In this document: piece after piece, positions 34,510 to 43,098 of the stretch
Position numbering within the stretch: position 1 is the stretch's first letter
Layout: each line of letters begins with the position of its first letter
NCBI GenBank assembly: GCA_964480915.1
Contig: CAYZRS010000039.1
Span: 1 to 48,401, forward strand
Source of the DNA: CAWGCE01 sp964480915
Lineage (GTDB): Bacteria > Planctomycetota > Planctomycetia > Pirellulales > Pirellulaceae
Direction of reading: 5' to 3'
DNA: 48,401 nucleotides
Translations under genes and position numbers: made by a program
Notes under the pieces: generated by a model
Told to the model about the DNA's origin: nothing
The model's input: only the letters and a program-made list of their open reading frames with translations
The model's database searches: none

Positions 34510-35514
34510 ATGATTTTACGACAACAAAACGTGCTCTTCACGGGCCTACTTATCGCGCTCATGGCGTGTCTCACGACCTCTCTCCAAGCCAACGACGTCT
34601 TTAATGACGACTTTTCTGATGGCGACCTAGCCAAGACAGGTGCCACCGACACAAATTGGTGGACTTCAAGTTCTAGCAGCGGAATTGAAATCGATACAAT
34701 TGATGAAGCTGGGATGCCCGCGCCCCCGAGCTTGGGTCTTGTTACCGGTGGTTCAGGTCGCGGTATCCATACCGTGTTTCCGACACAAACTTTGGCGCCT
34801 GGGGATATCCTTACGGCTAGTTATACGTTCGTGACACCGACCACCATTGGCGGCGGCTCGTCTTCGTCCTTCCGCGTTGGACTCTTGGACACTCTTGGTC
34901 GAGTCGAAGCGGTAACTTCGACTATGCCCAACATGACTAATTTGGATGACAACGTTGATGCTTCCAGCAATCCAGCGACCGGCCCAGGTCCAAACGCTGT
35001 CTACGGTTGGGGTGGAGCAGTTAGCGGCCCTGGAACGTTGACGCTTCCAGGCTTCATGTTGGACATGGACGTGAATACGGGAACTGGGGCCGACCTCAAT
35101 TTCCGTCAACACGGCTTTGATACTGCCTTTGGAACCGGTCGCCTCATGGGTACCACATCGAATTGGTCAAACATCAGCCCATCGGGTCCGGACGCGGGTT
35201 ACGAGTTCTTACCTAACACCGAGTACACGGGTACGTTTTCGGTGGAGGCACTCGCTGGTGGTGACGTAGAACTTTGCGGCACACTAGGAGCCGACAGTTA
35301 TTGCAATATCACCACGCCAAACTCTCTGAACTTTGGTATGCTCGGATTCCATGTGAATTCAGATCGGTTCGGTACGTCAAACTCAGCAGGTGATGTTGAC
35401 AACGGAATTGACTTCACGAACATTTCCGTAACGGTCAAAGCCGTTCCAGAACCAGCTTCCTTTGGCCTGCTTTCGATCGCAGGCTTGGCATTGCTTGGCC
35501 TACGCCGACGATAG
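34510..35514 (+). CDS. PEP-CTERM protein (unknown function)
   Basis: 334 residues: a signal peptide (ending SLQAN), then NDDFSDGDL, an opening like that of the PEP-CTERM protein at 27422. A Ser/Gly/Thr-rich body resembles a concanavalin-like or carbohydrate-binding beta sandwich, but no catalytic motif is seen. VPEPASF, a helix and LRRR form the PEP-CTERM tag. No dockerin-like repeats are present. It has its own 277-bp upstream region, with GGAG 11 nt before the ATG, and ends at a strong terminator, so it is an independent transcript inside the locus. Confidence 0.82.
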   Translation: MILRQQNVLFTGLLIALMACLTTSLQANDVFNDDFSDGDLAKTGATDTNWWTSSSSSGIEIDTIDEAGMPAPPSLGLVTGGSGRGIHTVFPTQTLAPGDILTASYTFVTPTTIGGGSSSSFRVGLLDTLGRVEAVTSTMPNMTNLDDNVDASSNPATGPGPNAVYGWGGAVSGPGTLTLPGFMLDMDVNTGTGADLNFRQHGFDTAFGTGRLMGTTSNWSNISPSGPDAGYEFLPNTEYTGTFSVEALAGGDVELCGTLGADSYCNITTPNSLNFGMLGFHVNSDRFGTSNSAGDVDNGIDFTNISVTVKAVPEPASFGLLSIAGLALLGLRRR

Positions 35515-35541
35515 TCGCCACGGAAGAGTCGTTCACAACAT

Positions 35542-35571
35542 AAAGCCCGTAGCATTCGCTACGGGCTTTTT
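35542..35571 (+). terminator. Rho-independent terminator after the 34510 gene
   Basis: A perfect 12-bp stem AAAGCCCGTAGC / GCTACGGGCTTT, loop ATTC, followed by T. It starts 28 bp past the stop. Confidence 0.93.
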
Positions 35572-35808
35572 CGTGCGCACCCCACAAACTCACCAGTGTT
35601 GCAAAACCAGAATCACATGCCGGTTTTACGGATCCTCGATCTGTTTGAATCGTGCTACCGTGCATGGCTCAGATGAGTCAGGCTTCTACGTTCGAATCGA
35701 AACCAAGTGTGAAGTCAGGATGAACAGCAGATCGTTTGTTAGATCAGCCTTTCGCCTCGGAACCGTCGAGATCGACATCCCCTACCTAAACGTGCTGCAA
35801 GGATCGAA

Positions 35809-37410
35809 ATGACCATTCGCCTCATTACAAATCAAGTTTCATTCGCTGCCTCTTGCGCTCTACTGAGCGCATGCTTCGTGATGCTATGCCCAGACGCTTC
35901 GGTAGGGCAAGAACCGGCAGCTACCGATGCGGCCGCGACCTATTCCGCAGCAATTTCCGAGGGCCCCATGCCGGCCGCGCCGGCGGTACAGTTGCCGTCG
36001 CTCGAAGCATTCACCGGCGACGCCGTTGCAGCCAAGTTGCCCGCTGAATTTTCAGGCAGCGCGACGATCACATCGACGGCCGGCATTGCTTGTTTGAGTG
36101 AATCGTTCAAGGACAGCAAACGCAGCAAGACATTTCAGGCCATGCAGGGCAGGGAAGAGACCCAGCTCATCAAGCTGACCGGTGGTGCCCTGACATTGGC
36201 CGAAGTGGTCAAGCAGGTGGCCGACTCGCAAATCATCGAAACGATGGGCGACGAGACGATCCTCCGGCTCCCCATTCTTGTCGCGGACGATGCGACGCTT
36301 GTAATTCGTGGAGAAGAAACGCCCAAGGTACGACTCGTTACGAAAACCGGCACGCTCCTAGCCAATGCGGGAAAGCTGTTCATCATCGATGCGACCGTTT
36401 CATCTTGGGATGAAACGACGAAGGCACCGACCGCTTTCGCCGATGCGTCGCAGTTCCGACCGTTCATCACCTCCTTTACGGCATCGCAGACCTATCTTGC
36501 CGGCAGCACCTTCCAGCACTTGGGGTACGGTTCACCGTCCGCTTACGGGCTCACGCTGACCAGCCACCCGCGCCGAAACACAGAGGAAAGCGTCGGCAAT
36601 TGGCCCACGGGAACGCTTGTGAAAAATACGTTCGAAGGGCTTTACTACGGCTTCTATTCGTTCGAAGCTCGCGACGTCGCCATTGTTGAAAATCATTACA
36701 AGGGCAGTATTCGGTACGGCATCGACCCGCATGATCGCTCGACACGTCTGGTCATCGCAAAGAACATTGCGGAGGGCACGATCGAGCGACATGGCATCAT
36801 TGGTTCTCGCGGTATCAGCGACAGCTTCATTTTCGACAACGTCTCGAAGAACAACACGCAGTCGGGAATCATGCTGGATCGCCAGTGCTCGGGCAACGTC
36901 ATCGTCAACAACCGAGTCTTCGACAACGGAAATGGCATCGCGCTCTATGAGAGTTCAAACAATCGGCTCTTGAACAACATTGTGGCGTTCAATGCCGGCA
37001 CGGGCATTCGCTGTCGCAATAGCACCGACATTTTGGTTCAAGACAACAAGATTGTGGGCAACGAGAAATTTGCCGTGAGCTGCGAAGGGCGTCATTTGAG
37101 CGATCACGAGAAACGCATGGCGCGGGGTGACACGTATGAGACGATCGCAGGCGTTACCTGTTTGACAAATGTCATTGCCGGAAACGGCGATGGTCAATTC
37201 AAAGGCCAAAACATGAGCTATTTGCGAGTCGGCGGCATCCAAAAACAAGTCGACCTGGAAACACTGGCCGCAGATATTGGCGGTAACAAACGTCGCTTGC
37301 CGGAAACTGACAACGATCCATTGGGCGGTGAGTTGGAAGCATATGAAATCGAGTTCCAAGCGGTGACTCGATCGGCCGAAAAGCTGTTGGAGATCACTCG
37401 CACCCATTAG
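35809..37410 (+). CDS. algG: AlgG-type mannuronan C5-epimerase
   Basis: 533 residues, close to the 540 or so of Pseudomonas AlgG. An N-terminal signal (ALLSAC could also be a lipobox) is followed by a region with LTLAEVVKQV and VIRGEETPKVRL. A right-handed beta-helix of NosD/CASH-type repeats then runs from about 225 to 450. The catalytic signature YGIDPHDRS is intact: D306, P307, H308, D309. SQTYLAGSTFQHLGYGS and IIGSRGISDS also follow AlgG. AlgG converts mannuronate to guluronate residues within polymer, by an elimination-like mechanism related to the lyases. In Pseudomonas it sits in the alginate synthesis/export operon; here no synthase or secretin genes are present and it is flanked by lyases and catabolic oxidoreductases. 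AAGGA precedes the ATG. Confidence 0.9.
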   Translation: MTIRLITNQVSFAASCALLSACFVMLCPDASVGQEPAATDAAATYSAAISEGPMPAAPAVQLPSLEAFTGDAVAAKLPAEFSGSATITSTAGIACLSESFKDSKRSKTFQAMQGREETQLIKLTGGALTLAEVVKQVADSQIIETMGDETILRLPILVADDATLVIRGEETPKVRLVTKTGTLLANAGKLFIIDATVSSWDETTKAPTAFADASQFRPFITSFTASQTYLAGSTFQHLGYGSPSAYGLTLTSHPRRNTEESVGNWPTGTLVKNTFEGLYYGFYSFEARDVAIVENHYKGSIRYGIDPHDRSTRLVIAKNIAEGTIERHGIIGSRGISDSFIFDNVSKNNTQSGIMLDRQCSGNVIVNNRVFDNGNGIALYESSNNRLLNNIVAFNAGTGIRCRNSTDILVQDNKIVGNEKFAVSCEGRHLSDHEKRMARGDTYETIAGVTCLTNVIAGNGDGQFKGQNMSYLRVGGIQKQVDLETLAADIGGNKRRLPETDNDPLGGELEAYEIEFQAVTRSAEKLLEITRTH

Positions 37411-37550
37411 AAGCTCATCTCAAGTGTGGAAAAATGTCGCGCGAGTTGTACCCGGAAGACTGGGTCACGGTTGATCTGCTCCGGTCGATCGCCCACAATG
37501 GGCCGCTTCTGCGCTAGAAACCTCCTGACTGAACAGAGAAACAAACAAAC

Positions 37551-38642
37551 ATGGCCACTGGATTCGGAATCGTCGGGTGCGGAATGATCGCACACTTTCA
37601 CGCGCGAGCCATCGCAGAGATCAAAGGGGCAAAACTCGTTGCTGGTTTTGATTTTCGCCAGGAAGCGGCCGAACGATTAGCCGAGGAGCACGGCGGTACG
37701 CCATACACCGACCTCAAGAAGATGTTGGCCGATCCCAAGGTAGATGTCGTCACGATTTGCACTCCCAGCGGTGCCCACATGGAACCGGCCGTTGCGGCAG
37801 CCAACGCCGGCAAGCACGTCATCGTCGAAAAACCGTTGGAAATCACACTCAAACGGTGCGACAAGATCATCGAAGCCTGCAAGAAGAATAAGGTGGTTCT
37901 GTCGGCCATTTTCCCGTCACGATTTCATCGCTGCAGCAAGATGCTCAAGAAGGCGATCGACGATGGTCGCTTTGGCCGTCTTAGTTTGGGCGACGCCTAC
38001 GTAAAGTGGTTTCGCACGCAGGAGTATTACGATAGCGGTCAATGGCGGGGCACATGGGCGTTGGATGGGGGTGGTGCACTGATGAATCAAGCCATCCACA
38101 GTGTCGATATTTTGACATGGCTGATGGGCCCCGTGGCTGAGCTGACGGCCCAAACGGCGACTCTCGCGCACAAACGCATCGAAGTTGAAGATGTCGCAAC
38201 CGCTGCGCTTAAGTTCAAGAATGGTGCACTGGGTGTCATTGAAGCCACGACGGCAGCCTTTCCGGGCACGCTCAAAAAAATCGAAATTCACGGCAGCGAA
38301 GGCTCGGCAGCCATCGAAGAAGAAGACATCGTTCAATGGGAATTCGCCAAAATGACGGCGAAGGATAAGAAGATTGCGGCCGAGTTTGCGGGCGTCACGG
38401 AAACGGGCGGCGGCGCGGCCGATCCTTCCGCCATCGGTCACGCAGCACACGCCGAACAGTTCCGAGATGTGCTGAAGGCAATCAAGAACGGCACGAAACC
38501 GGCCATTGATGGCCATGAGGGGCGTCGTAGCGTCGAGATCATCCTCGCCATCTACAAGGCGGCCGAAACGGGCAAGAAGGTTGTCTTGCCGCTGACGAAA
38601 GACCCGGTCCTGAAGGCCAAGAAGGGTGCTCGAAAAGCATAG
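37551..38642 (+). CDS. Cytoplasmic Gfo/Idh/MocA family oxidoreductase
   Basis: 363 residues, the standard length, with no export signal. The Rossmann motif GIVGCGMIAHFHARAI is at the N-terminus. The family's catalytic-lysine motif is in VIVEKPLEITL, and GGGALMNQAIHSVDIL is the conserved C-domain helix with the His/Asp pair. Likely NAD(P)-dependent oxidation or reduction of a sugar or uronate product. Unlike the paralogue at 24375-25808 it is cytoplasmic, so the locus has one such enzyme on each side of the membrane. It lies between the epimerase and an isomerase gene on the same strand. Confidence 0.92.
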   Translation: MATGFGIVGCGMIAHFHARAIAEIKGAKLVAGFDFRQEAAERLAEEHGGTPYTDLKKMLADPKVDVVTICTPSGAHMEPAVAAANAGKHVIVEKPLEITLKRCDKIIEACKKNKVVLSAIFPSRFHRCSKMLKKAIDDGRFGRLSLGDAYVKWFRTQEYYDSGQWRGTWALDGGGALMNQAIHSVDILTWLMGPVAELTAQTATLAHKRIEVEDVATAALKFKNGALGVIEATTAAFPGTLKKIEIHGSEGSAAIEEEDIVQWEFAKMTAKDKKIAAEFAGVTETGGGAADPSAIGHAAHAEQFRDVLKAIKNGTKPAIDGHEGRRSVEIILAIYKAAETGKKVVLPLTKDPVLKAKKGARKA

Positions 38643-38703
38643 GAACAAGGCCGTTCAATTGCTAAAGTGATGAGGCCGAATCTCGAAATCGGCCATGCTA
38701 CCT

Positions 38704-38720
38704 GGCCGTTAGCGACGGCC
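38704..38720. promoter_or_regulatory. Inverted repeat GGCCGT-N5-ACGGCC
   Basis: A perfect 6-bp inverted repeat in the gap between the Gfo/Idh/MocA and isomerase genes, 30 bp before the ATG at 38751. It has no T run, so an operator or mRNA hairpin is more likely than a terminator. Confidence 0.3.
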
Positions 38721-38750
38721 GTACTCTGAAATTACCTCTGTAGGCAAAAT

Positions 38751-39761
38751 ATGAATTCAAATCGTCCTTCGGTCATCTTAAGCGCATTTGCAGATGAAGC
38801 AGCCAACCGAAAAACGGCCGTCGAACAAATGGCCGCGCTGTCGGCACTCGGACTTAGCTATTACAGCCCCCGATTTGTCGATATCGAAGGGGATGGCGTC
38901 GTCAAACATGTGGTCGACCTGAACGAAAGTGAATGGGCCGCACTGCGTGACATTCATGCTGAATATGGGATGCGGGTGACGAGCATTGGATCGCGCCTGG
39001 GCAAGGTCAAGTTACTGGACGTCGATGATGGCTCGCATGACAAGTTTGTTCCTTACGAGCAATACATGGAGACCGAAGTTGCTTCCACGATCAAAGCCGC
39101 TGTTGAAATGGGAACGAAGCTGATTCGCGGGTTTTCGTTCTATCACCCGCGCGGAACCAAACCGACAGAACACTTGGCTTTGGCAGCCGAACAGATTGGC
39201 AAGATCGTCGATGCATGTTCAGCCGAGGGGCTCATCTACGGTCTTGAAATCGAACCGAATCTCGTGGGCGAAACGGGCGAGTTACTAGCCGAGCTAGGCA
39301 GAGCCGTTAATCGCCCCAACATGGTACTGATCTACGACGGAGGCAACGTCGCGGCTCAAAACAAACAGCCGGACGTCTGCTTTGACGAGTATGTCCAGAC
39401 CCGCCCGTATCTTGGCTGGATGCATGTCAAGGACTACAAGATTGATCCCAACCTAGTTTGGGAAGGCGCGGTCGATGAAGATCGACTGAAGAACTTTGTT
39501 CCTTGCGACCAAGGCGACGCGGGTCACGCCAGGATCTTTTCCGACCTGAAGGGACACCTTCCCGAACTGACAAAGAAAATGCAGGCGATGGGGATTCCAG
39601 GTTTCTTTCTTGAAGCCGAACCTCACCTGAAAGGCGGCGGGCAATTCGGTGGCTTCAGTGGACCGGACGGTATGGGCGTCGCCGTCCGAACGCTCTGTCA
39701 CCAATTGGATGAAGCCGGCATCGGCTACGAACTGCGTGGTTTTGATTCGATCAAAAGGTGA
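38751..39761 (+). CDS. Sugar phosphate isomerase/epimerase family TIM-barrel protein
   Basis: 336 residues, cytoplasmic (no signal). It has xylose-isomerase-like barrel features: SAFADEAANR, FYHPRGT, YGLEIEPNLVGETGELL (acidic metal ligand in EIEPN), LIYDGGNVAAQ and MHVKDYK (metal-binding His). The final helix region contains FFLEAEPHLKGGGQFGG. The substrate is unknown. Its place directly after a Gfo/Idh/MocA gene is a common pairing in sugar-acid and inositol-like catabolism. It is the last gene of the rightward run; the next gene converges. Confidence 0.88.
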   Translation: MNSNRPSVILSAFADEAANRKTAVEQMAALSALGLSYYSPRFVDIEGDGVVKHVVDLNESEWAALRDIHAEYGMRVTSIGSRLGKVKLLDVDDGSHDKFVPYEQYMETEVASTIKAAVEMGTKLIRGFSFYHPRGTKPTEHLALAAEQIGKIVDACSAEGLIYGLEIEPNLVGETGELLAELGRAVNRPNMVLIYDGGNVAAQNKQPDVCFDEYVQTRPYLGWMHVKDYKIDPNLVWEGAVDEDRLKNFVPCDQGDAGHARIFSDLKGHLPELTKKMQAMGIPGFFLEAEPHLKGGGQFGGFSGPDGMGVAVRTLCHQLDEAGIGYELRGFDSIKR

Positions 39762-39807
39762 TGAGCCCCATCAAGAATTAGCCGGATTACATTCGATCGC
39801 GACAACT

Positions 39808-40365
39808 TCACGAGTTACCTGATGTGCCCGGGACGACGATTTCCAACAAGCGGATCGCCGGTTCGTTGCTAACATGAATCACGGCGCTGCGGCCATAGAC
39901 GATCGTCGGCGCCGCAACCTCCAATGCCTCTGCCAAATAGGCCGAAGCTGTGATTTTCCAGAGGGCGACCAATTCGACCTGTCGCAGTACGTCATGTTCG
40001 ATCAGAACTCGACCGAGCGGCGTTTCGCGCGACTCGATACGTTGTCGCACCTCGTCTGACAATTTCGCTCGGTCCAATTCAACGATCCCATATTGCACAA
40101 CGCGGGAATCAGACTGCCGCCGCAGGAGAATTTCTCGAGCATAGGTCGAGCCTTCGTTCCGAAACTGAACAACCTCGACATCGACTAAGGAGCTGTGAAA
40201 CGCCTCGACCGTGACGGTCATGTGGTGTTCATGCACCAACAATTCTGCGAACGGTTGAGGCACTTCGCTCGCACCGCACAGCTCGATCGATCCCAATATA
40301 TTTGGATCGTTATGAAACAGCGAAACCAACCGCTGAAGATTCGCCAGATCGGAATCGACGTTCAT
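39808..40365 (-). CDS. Chorismate-lyase-like (Rv2949c/UbiC-type fold) protein
   Basis: 185 residues. LLVHEHHMTVTVEAF, YAREILLRRQ, VQYGIVEL and ETPLGRVLIEHDVLRQVEL follow the pattern of the chorismate lyase-like family (PF01947 as I recall it), including the conserved Arg after Tyr-Ala and the PLGR turn. Members remove pyruvate from chorismate to give 4-hydroxybenzoate. The active-site Glu could not be assigned by eye, so activity is uncertain. It begins 13 bp after the DUF1080 gene and is the last gene of a leftward set with a polyprenyl synthase and a terpene cyclase, which would suit an aromatic-isoprenoid product. Confidence 0.72.
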   Translation of the reverse strand: MNVDSDLANLQRLVSLFHNDPNILGSIELCGASEVPQPFAELLVHEHHMTVTVEAFHSSLVDVEVVQFRNEGSTYAREILLRRQSDSRVVQYGIVELDRAKLSDEVRQRIESRETPLGRVLIEHDVLRQVELVALWKITASAYLAEALEVAAPTIVYGRSAVIHVSNEPAIRLLEIVVPGTSGNS

Positions 40366-40378
40366 GGCTGCCTACGAA

Positions 40379-41140
40379 TCATTCGATGTGCTCTAAGCGA
40401 AGGTCCTTGAACTCAGCCCACATCGATTTACCAGCATGCAATTGAAGAGCGATCATGCCTGCTTGTCGCGCTAGTTCTGGATGATTGTCGGTGAAGTCGA
40501 GCACTAAGCGACCATTGAGAAAATGCCGAATGCGATTGCCTTCGGCAGAAATCATGACGTCATTCCAGTCATCAATTTTCATGAGTGCCTTAAATTCGGC
40601 CTCGGTGATAAGCGGCTCTCCCTCGACTTGCTTCCCATCCGGTCCCCAAATCGCTTTCTCACCCGTCAGGCAAATTCGCCCGCGTGGGCCTCCCTCGTCG
40701 TAGATAAAACAGGGCACATCGGGAAATGCACTTTCGTTGCGAATTTCGTGCTGGTATCCAACGACTACCCAGTCGTTGCGAGCCTTCCTCCCTTTTTTGA
40801 TTGGTTCGCCCTTCTTTACACGACGGGACCGATACTGCACGCCCGAGTTATTGGTCGCGTTGCAGCGAAACGAGAAGCTCAACTGAAAATCTTTGGCGGG
40901 TTCTTTCCAAATCAGAAACGTGTTTCCGCTTGTTCTTTTTCTCCAAGTCGTTTCACCACGAATGACGCTATCCTTGACCGACCAGAGTCGAGGGTCACCG
41001 TCCCAGCCTTCCAGATCGGTTCCATTGAAAATCGTGTGCGATTTGTCGTCGACGGGGTTCGCGACTTCGGATTGCGACCAAGCGTCCTTCACACAAGCAA
41101 CGGAAAGGATGCTGATTATCAGAAGGCGAATCATAGACAT
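40379..41140 (-). CDS. Secreted DUF1080 (3-keto-disaccharide hydrolase-like) protein
   Basis: 253 residues from the ATG at 41140, which starts a signal peptide (IRLLIISILSVACVKDAWSQ). An in-frame start further upstream at 41194 would overlap the polyprenyl synthase gene. A concanavalin-like DUF1080 domain fills the mature protein: IFNGTDLEGWDG, SVKDSVIRGE, NSGVQYRSR, GYQHEIRNE and WNDVMISAEGNRIRHFLNG. Some members cleave 3-keto-glycosides made by Gfo/Idh/MocA enzymes; others may only bind. It lies in a tight leftward gene set with isoprenoid enzymes, which is not an obvious functional match. It may instead relate to the sugar locus just to its left. Confidence 0.88.
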   Translation of the reverse strand: MSMIRLLIISILSVACVKDAWSQSEVANPVDDKSHTIFNGTDLEGWDGDPRLWSVKDSVIRGETTWRKRTSGNTFLIWKEPAKDFQLSFSFRCNATNNSGVQYRSRRVKKGEPIKKGRKARNDWVVVGYQHEIRNESAFPDVPCFIYDEGGPRGRICLTGEKAIWGPDGKQVEGEPLITEAEFKALMKIDDWNDVMISAEGNRIRHFLNGRLVLDFTDNHPELARQAGMIALQLHAGKSMWAEFKDLRLEHIE

Positions 41141-41183
41141 TTCACCGGGACCTAGAGAGTCACTTACGCTTGGGACGAACGAT

Positions 41184-43025
41184 CTATTTTGCAATGACAG
41201 GCAGGACGATGTCGGCAGGCGACAGCGAGTTTTGCGGACGATCGAGAACGGTATCTACCAAATAATACAGCAACCGACGTAGTTCGTCTGGCTGAATATC
41301 ATCGGCGATCGCTTCGGCCCGATCTTGATGTTTGTCGATCAGCCGTTCCGCCTTTTCGAACACATTGGCCTCCGCGAACAATTGCCGCACTCGCTCGACT
41401 CGGAAATGGTCGGCGCGATTGTCGTCAGAGATGAGGCCCAGCAATTCGGCCTGTTTGATTTCGTCCAGTGATTCGAGAGCTAACGCCAACAGCAGCGTAG
41501 GGCGGCCGCCCAACACGTCGGCTCCGAAGTCCATTTTGTTGTCACGATCCTGGCTCCAATCCTTAAGATCATTCAGAATTTGAAATCCGACGCCCAAGTT
41601 CCTGGCAAACAGCTTCAGAGGAGATTCATAATCTGCCAACGATCCGGCCAGCCGAGCGCCACAGACTAACGCGGCTTCAAAAGCGGGCGATGTCTTGAGT
41701 GCGTAGATCTTCAGTGCATCGAGCGGTGCCAGCCGCTTGTCTCCGGCGTCGCGCCACATCAATTCGGCCCCTTGGCCTTCGGAGAGTTTTGTATGCGCGT
41801 TCGACAGGCAACGAACAATGTCGAGCGTGGTCGCAGGGTCCACACCTTCGTCGCTCATACCCGCGATTCGATACCCGAGCCCAATGAGGTAATCGCCAAC
41901 ATTGATGGCGGTGGGAACCCCGTACTGCTGATGAATGGTCTCGTCGCCGTAGCGGAACGAATCGTCATCTTGAATGTCATCGTGGACGAGCGACGCTTTG
42001 TGGAACGTTTCGATGGCCAGCGCCGTGCGTCGGACTTGGTCGCCCCATTGTTCGATGTTGGCTGCACCGTCAGATGTTGTCGCGTTGCCGCCGGTCAACG
42101 CATCGTAAACCGAGAGCGTGATGAAGGGGCGCGAGTACTTACCCCCTTTTGCCAGGAAGTCGTATGCGATGGATTCCGTCGCCGCGATCGGATCGGATCG
42201 AAAACCGTCAGGACCGGAGCCTTGCACGTCGATGATTTTTCGCGAGCGGGGAACGAGTCGGTTTAGCTCATCCGCAACGAACATTTGTTTTGCGGATCGC
42301 ATCAGGTGGACATAGCTGCGAGTTTCCGGCTTTGGGGCAGCCGGCTGCACGTTGATCATGTCGTGCACCCAATCTTCATCGACCGAAGTGTTTCGACAAT
42401 CACTCGACAGCAAAGGAATGGCCATGCACGGAATCCCAGCGAGCAATATCTTGTCGATGGCTTTTTCCAGCACATTCAAACAAGCGACGCCCACAATCGC
42501 ATCGACGTGACCGCTCACAATAATCTTGAGCACAATCGGCGAGCCTTCAGCGACCAAGACCTTGTATCCCATCTTCTCTGCGACCGAGCGGAAATCGGCG
42601 ATACTGCAGGCGCCGCAACGCTCGCAGTCGAGTCCGAATTCGTCATAGTCGGCGGGACATCCCTCGGCATGCTTCAAGCAATGAGGCAGCAAGAAAAGGC
42701 GTCGCGACGGGGGCGTATTCGCCACGTGCTCTTGGTAGAACGCGGTCGCCAAGGCAACCATGGTCCAGCCGACGTATCCTTCTTCCAAACCGGCGTCGGC
42801 CAACGTCGCACGAGCCACCGATTCCATCTGGTCCTTCGTCAGCGGATTTGACTTGTCTAGCTTCGCCGCCACTTCTTCGCAGCGTTGCCGCAGCGCCTCG
42901 CGAGCCTCTTTCGTCTCGGGAACGAGCTTGAGATGCGCCGTCTTACGGCGCCGCGACCTGCGAGTCTTCGCAGGGGAGCCATCCTGAGCGGGTTCCGATC
43001 CGTTGGTAACGTCAGCAGTAGCCAA
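41184..43025 (-). CDS. DUF116-polyprenyl diphosphate synthase fusion
   Basis: 613 residues, about twice a normal polyprenyl synthase. After a basic Lys/Arg-rich leader, residues 40-250 form a DUF116-like domain with clustered cysteines (PHCLKHAEGCP, LDCERCGACSIADF), likely metal or iron-sulfur binding. Residues 280-600 are an all-helical trans-isoprenyl diphosphate synthase. The first Asp-rich motif is D349-D-I-Q-D353. In the second motif the first Asp is Asn (N485-D-L-K-D489). GGKYSRP and GRPTLLLAL are family features. The product chain length cannot be read. It follows the terpene cyclase gene by 73 bp and probably supplies or shares its substrate pathway. Confidence 0.88.
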   Translation of the reverse strand: MATADVTNGSEPAQDGSPAKTRRSRRRKTAHLKLVPETKEAREALRQRCEEVAAKLDKSNPLTKDQMESVARATLADAGLEEGYVGWTMVALATAFYQEHVANTPPSRRLFLLPHCLKHAEGCPADYDEFGLDCERCGACSIADFRSVAEKMGYKVLVAEGSPIVLKIIVSGHVDAIVGVACLNVLEKAIDKILLAGIPCMAIPLLSSDCRNTSVDEDWVHDMINVQPAAPKPETRSYVHLMRSAKQMFVADELNRLVPRSRKIIDVQGSGPDGFRSDPIAATESIAYDFLAKGGKYSRPFITLSVYDALTGGNATTSDGAANIEQWGDQVRRTALAIETFHKASLVHDDIQDDDSFRYGDETIHQQYGVPTAINVGDYLIGLGYRIAGMSDEGVDPATTLDIVRCLSNAHTKLSEGQGAELMWRDAGDKRLAPLDALKIYALKTSPAFEAALVCGARLAGSLADYESPLKLFARNLGVGFQILNDLKDWSQDRDNKMDFGADVLGGRPTLLLALALESLDEIKQAELLGLISDDNRADHFRVERVRQLFAEANVFEKAERLIDKHQDRAEAIADDIQPDELRRLLYYLVDTVLDRPQNSLSPADIVLPVIAK

Positions 43026-43098
43026 GTTAAGGAATCCTTCGCGGTAGGTGACGGTGGCGTCTCAGACTGAATGTAAATGAATCTAAAATTCTGAGCCG

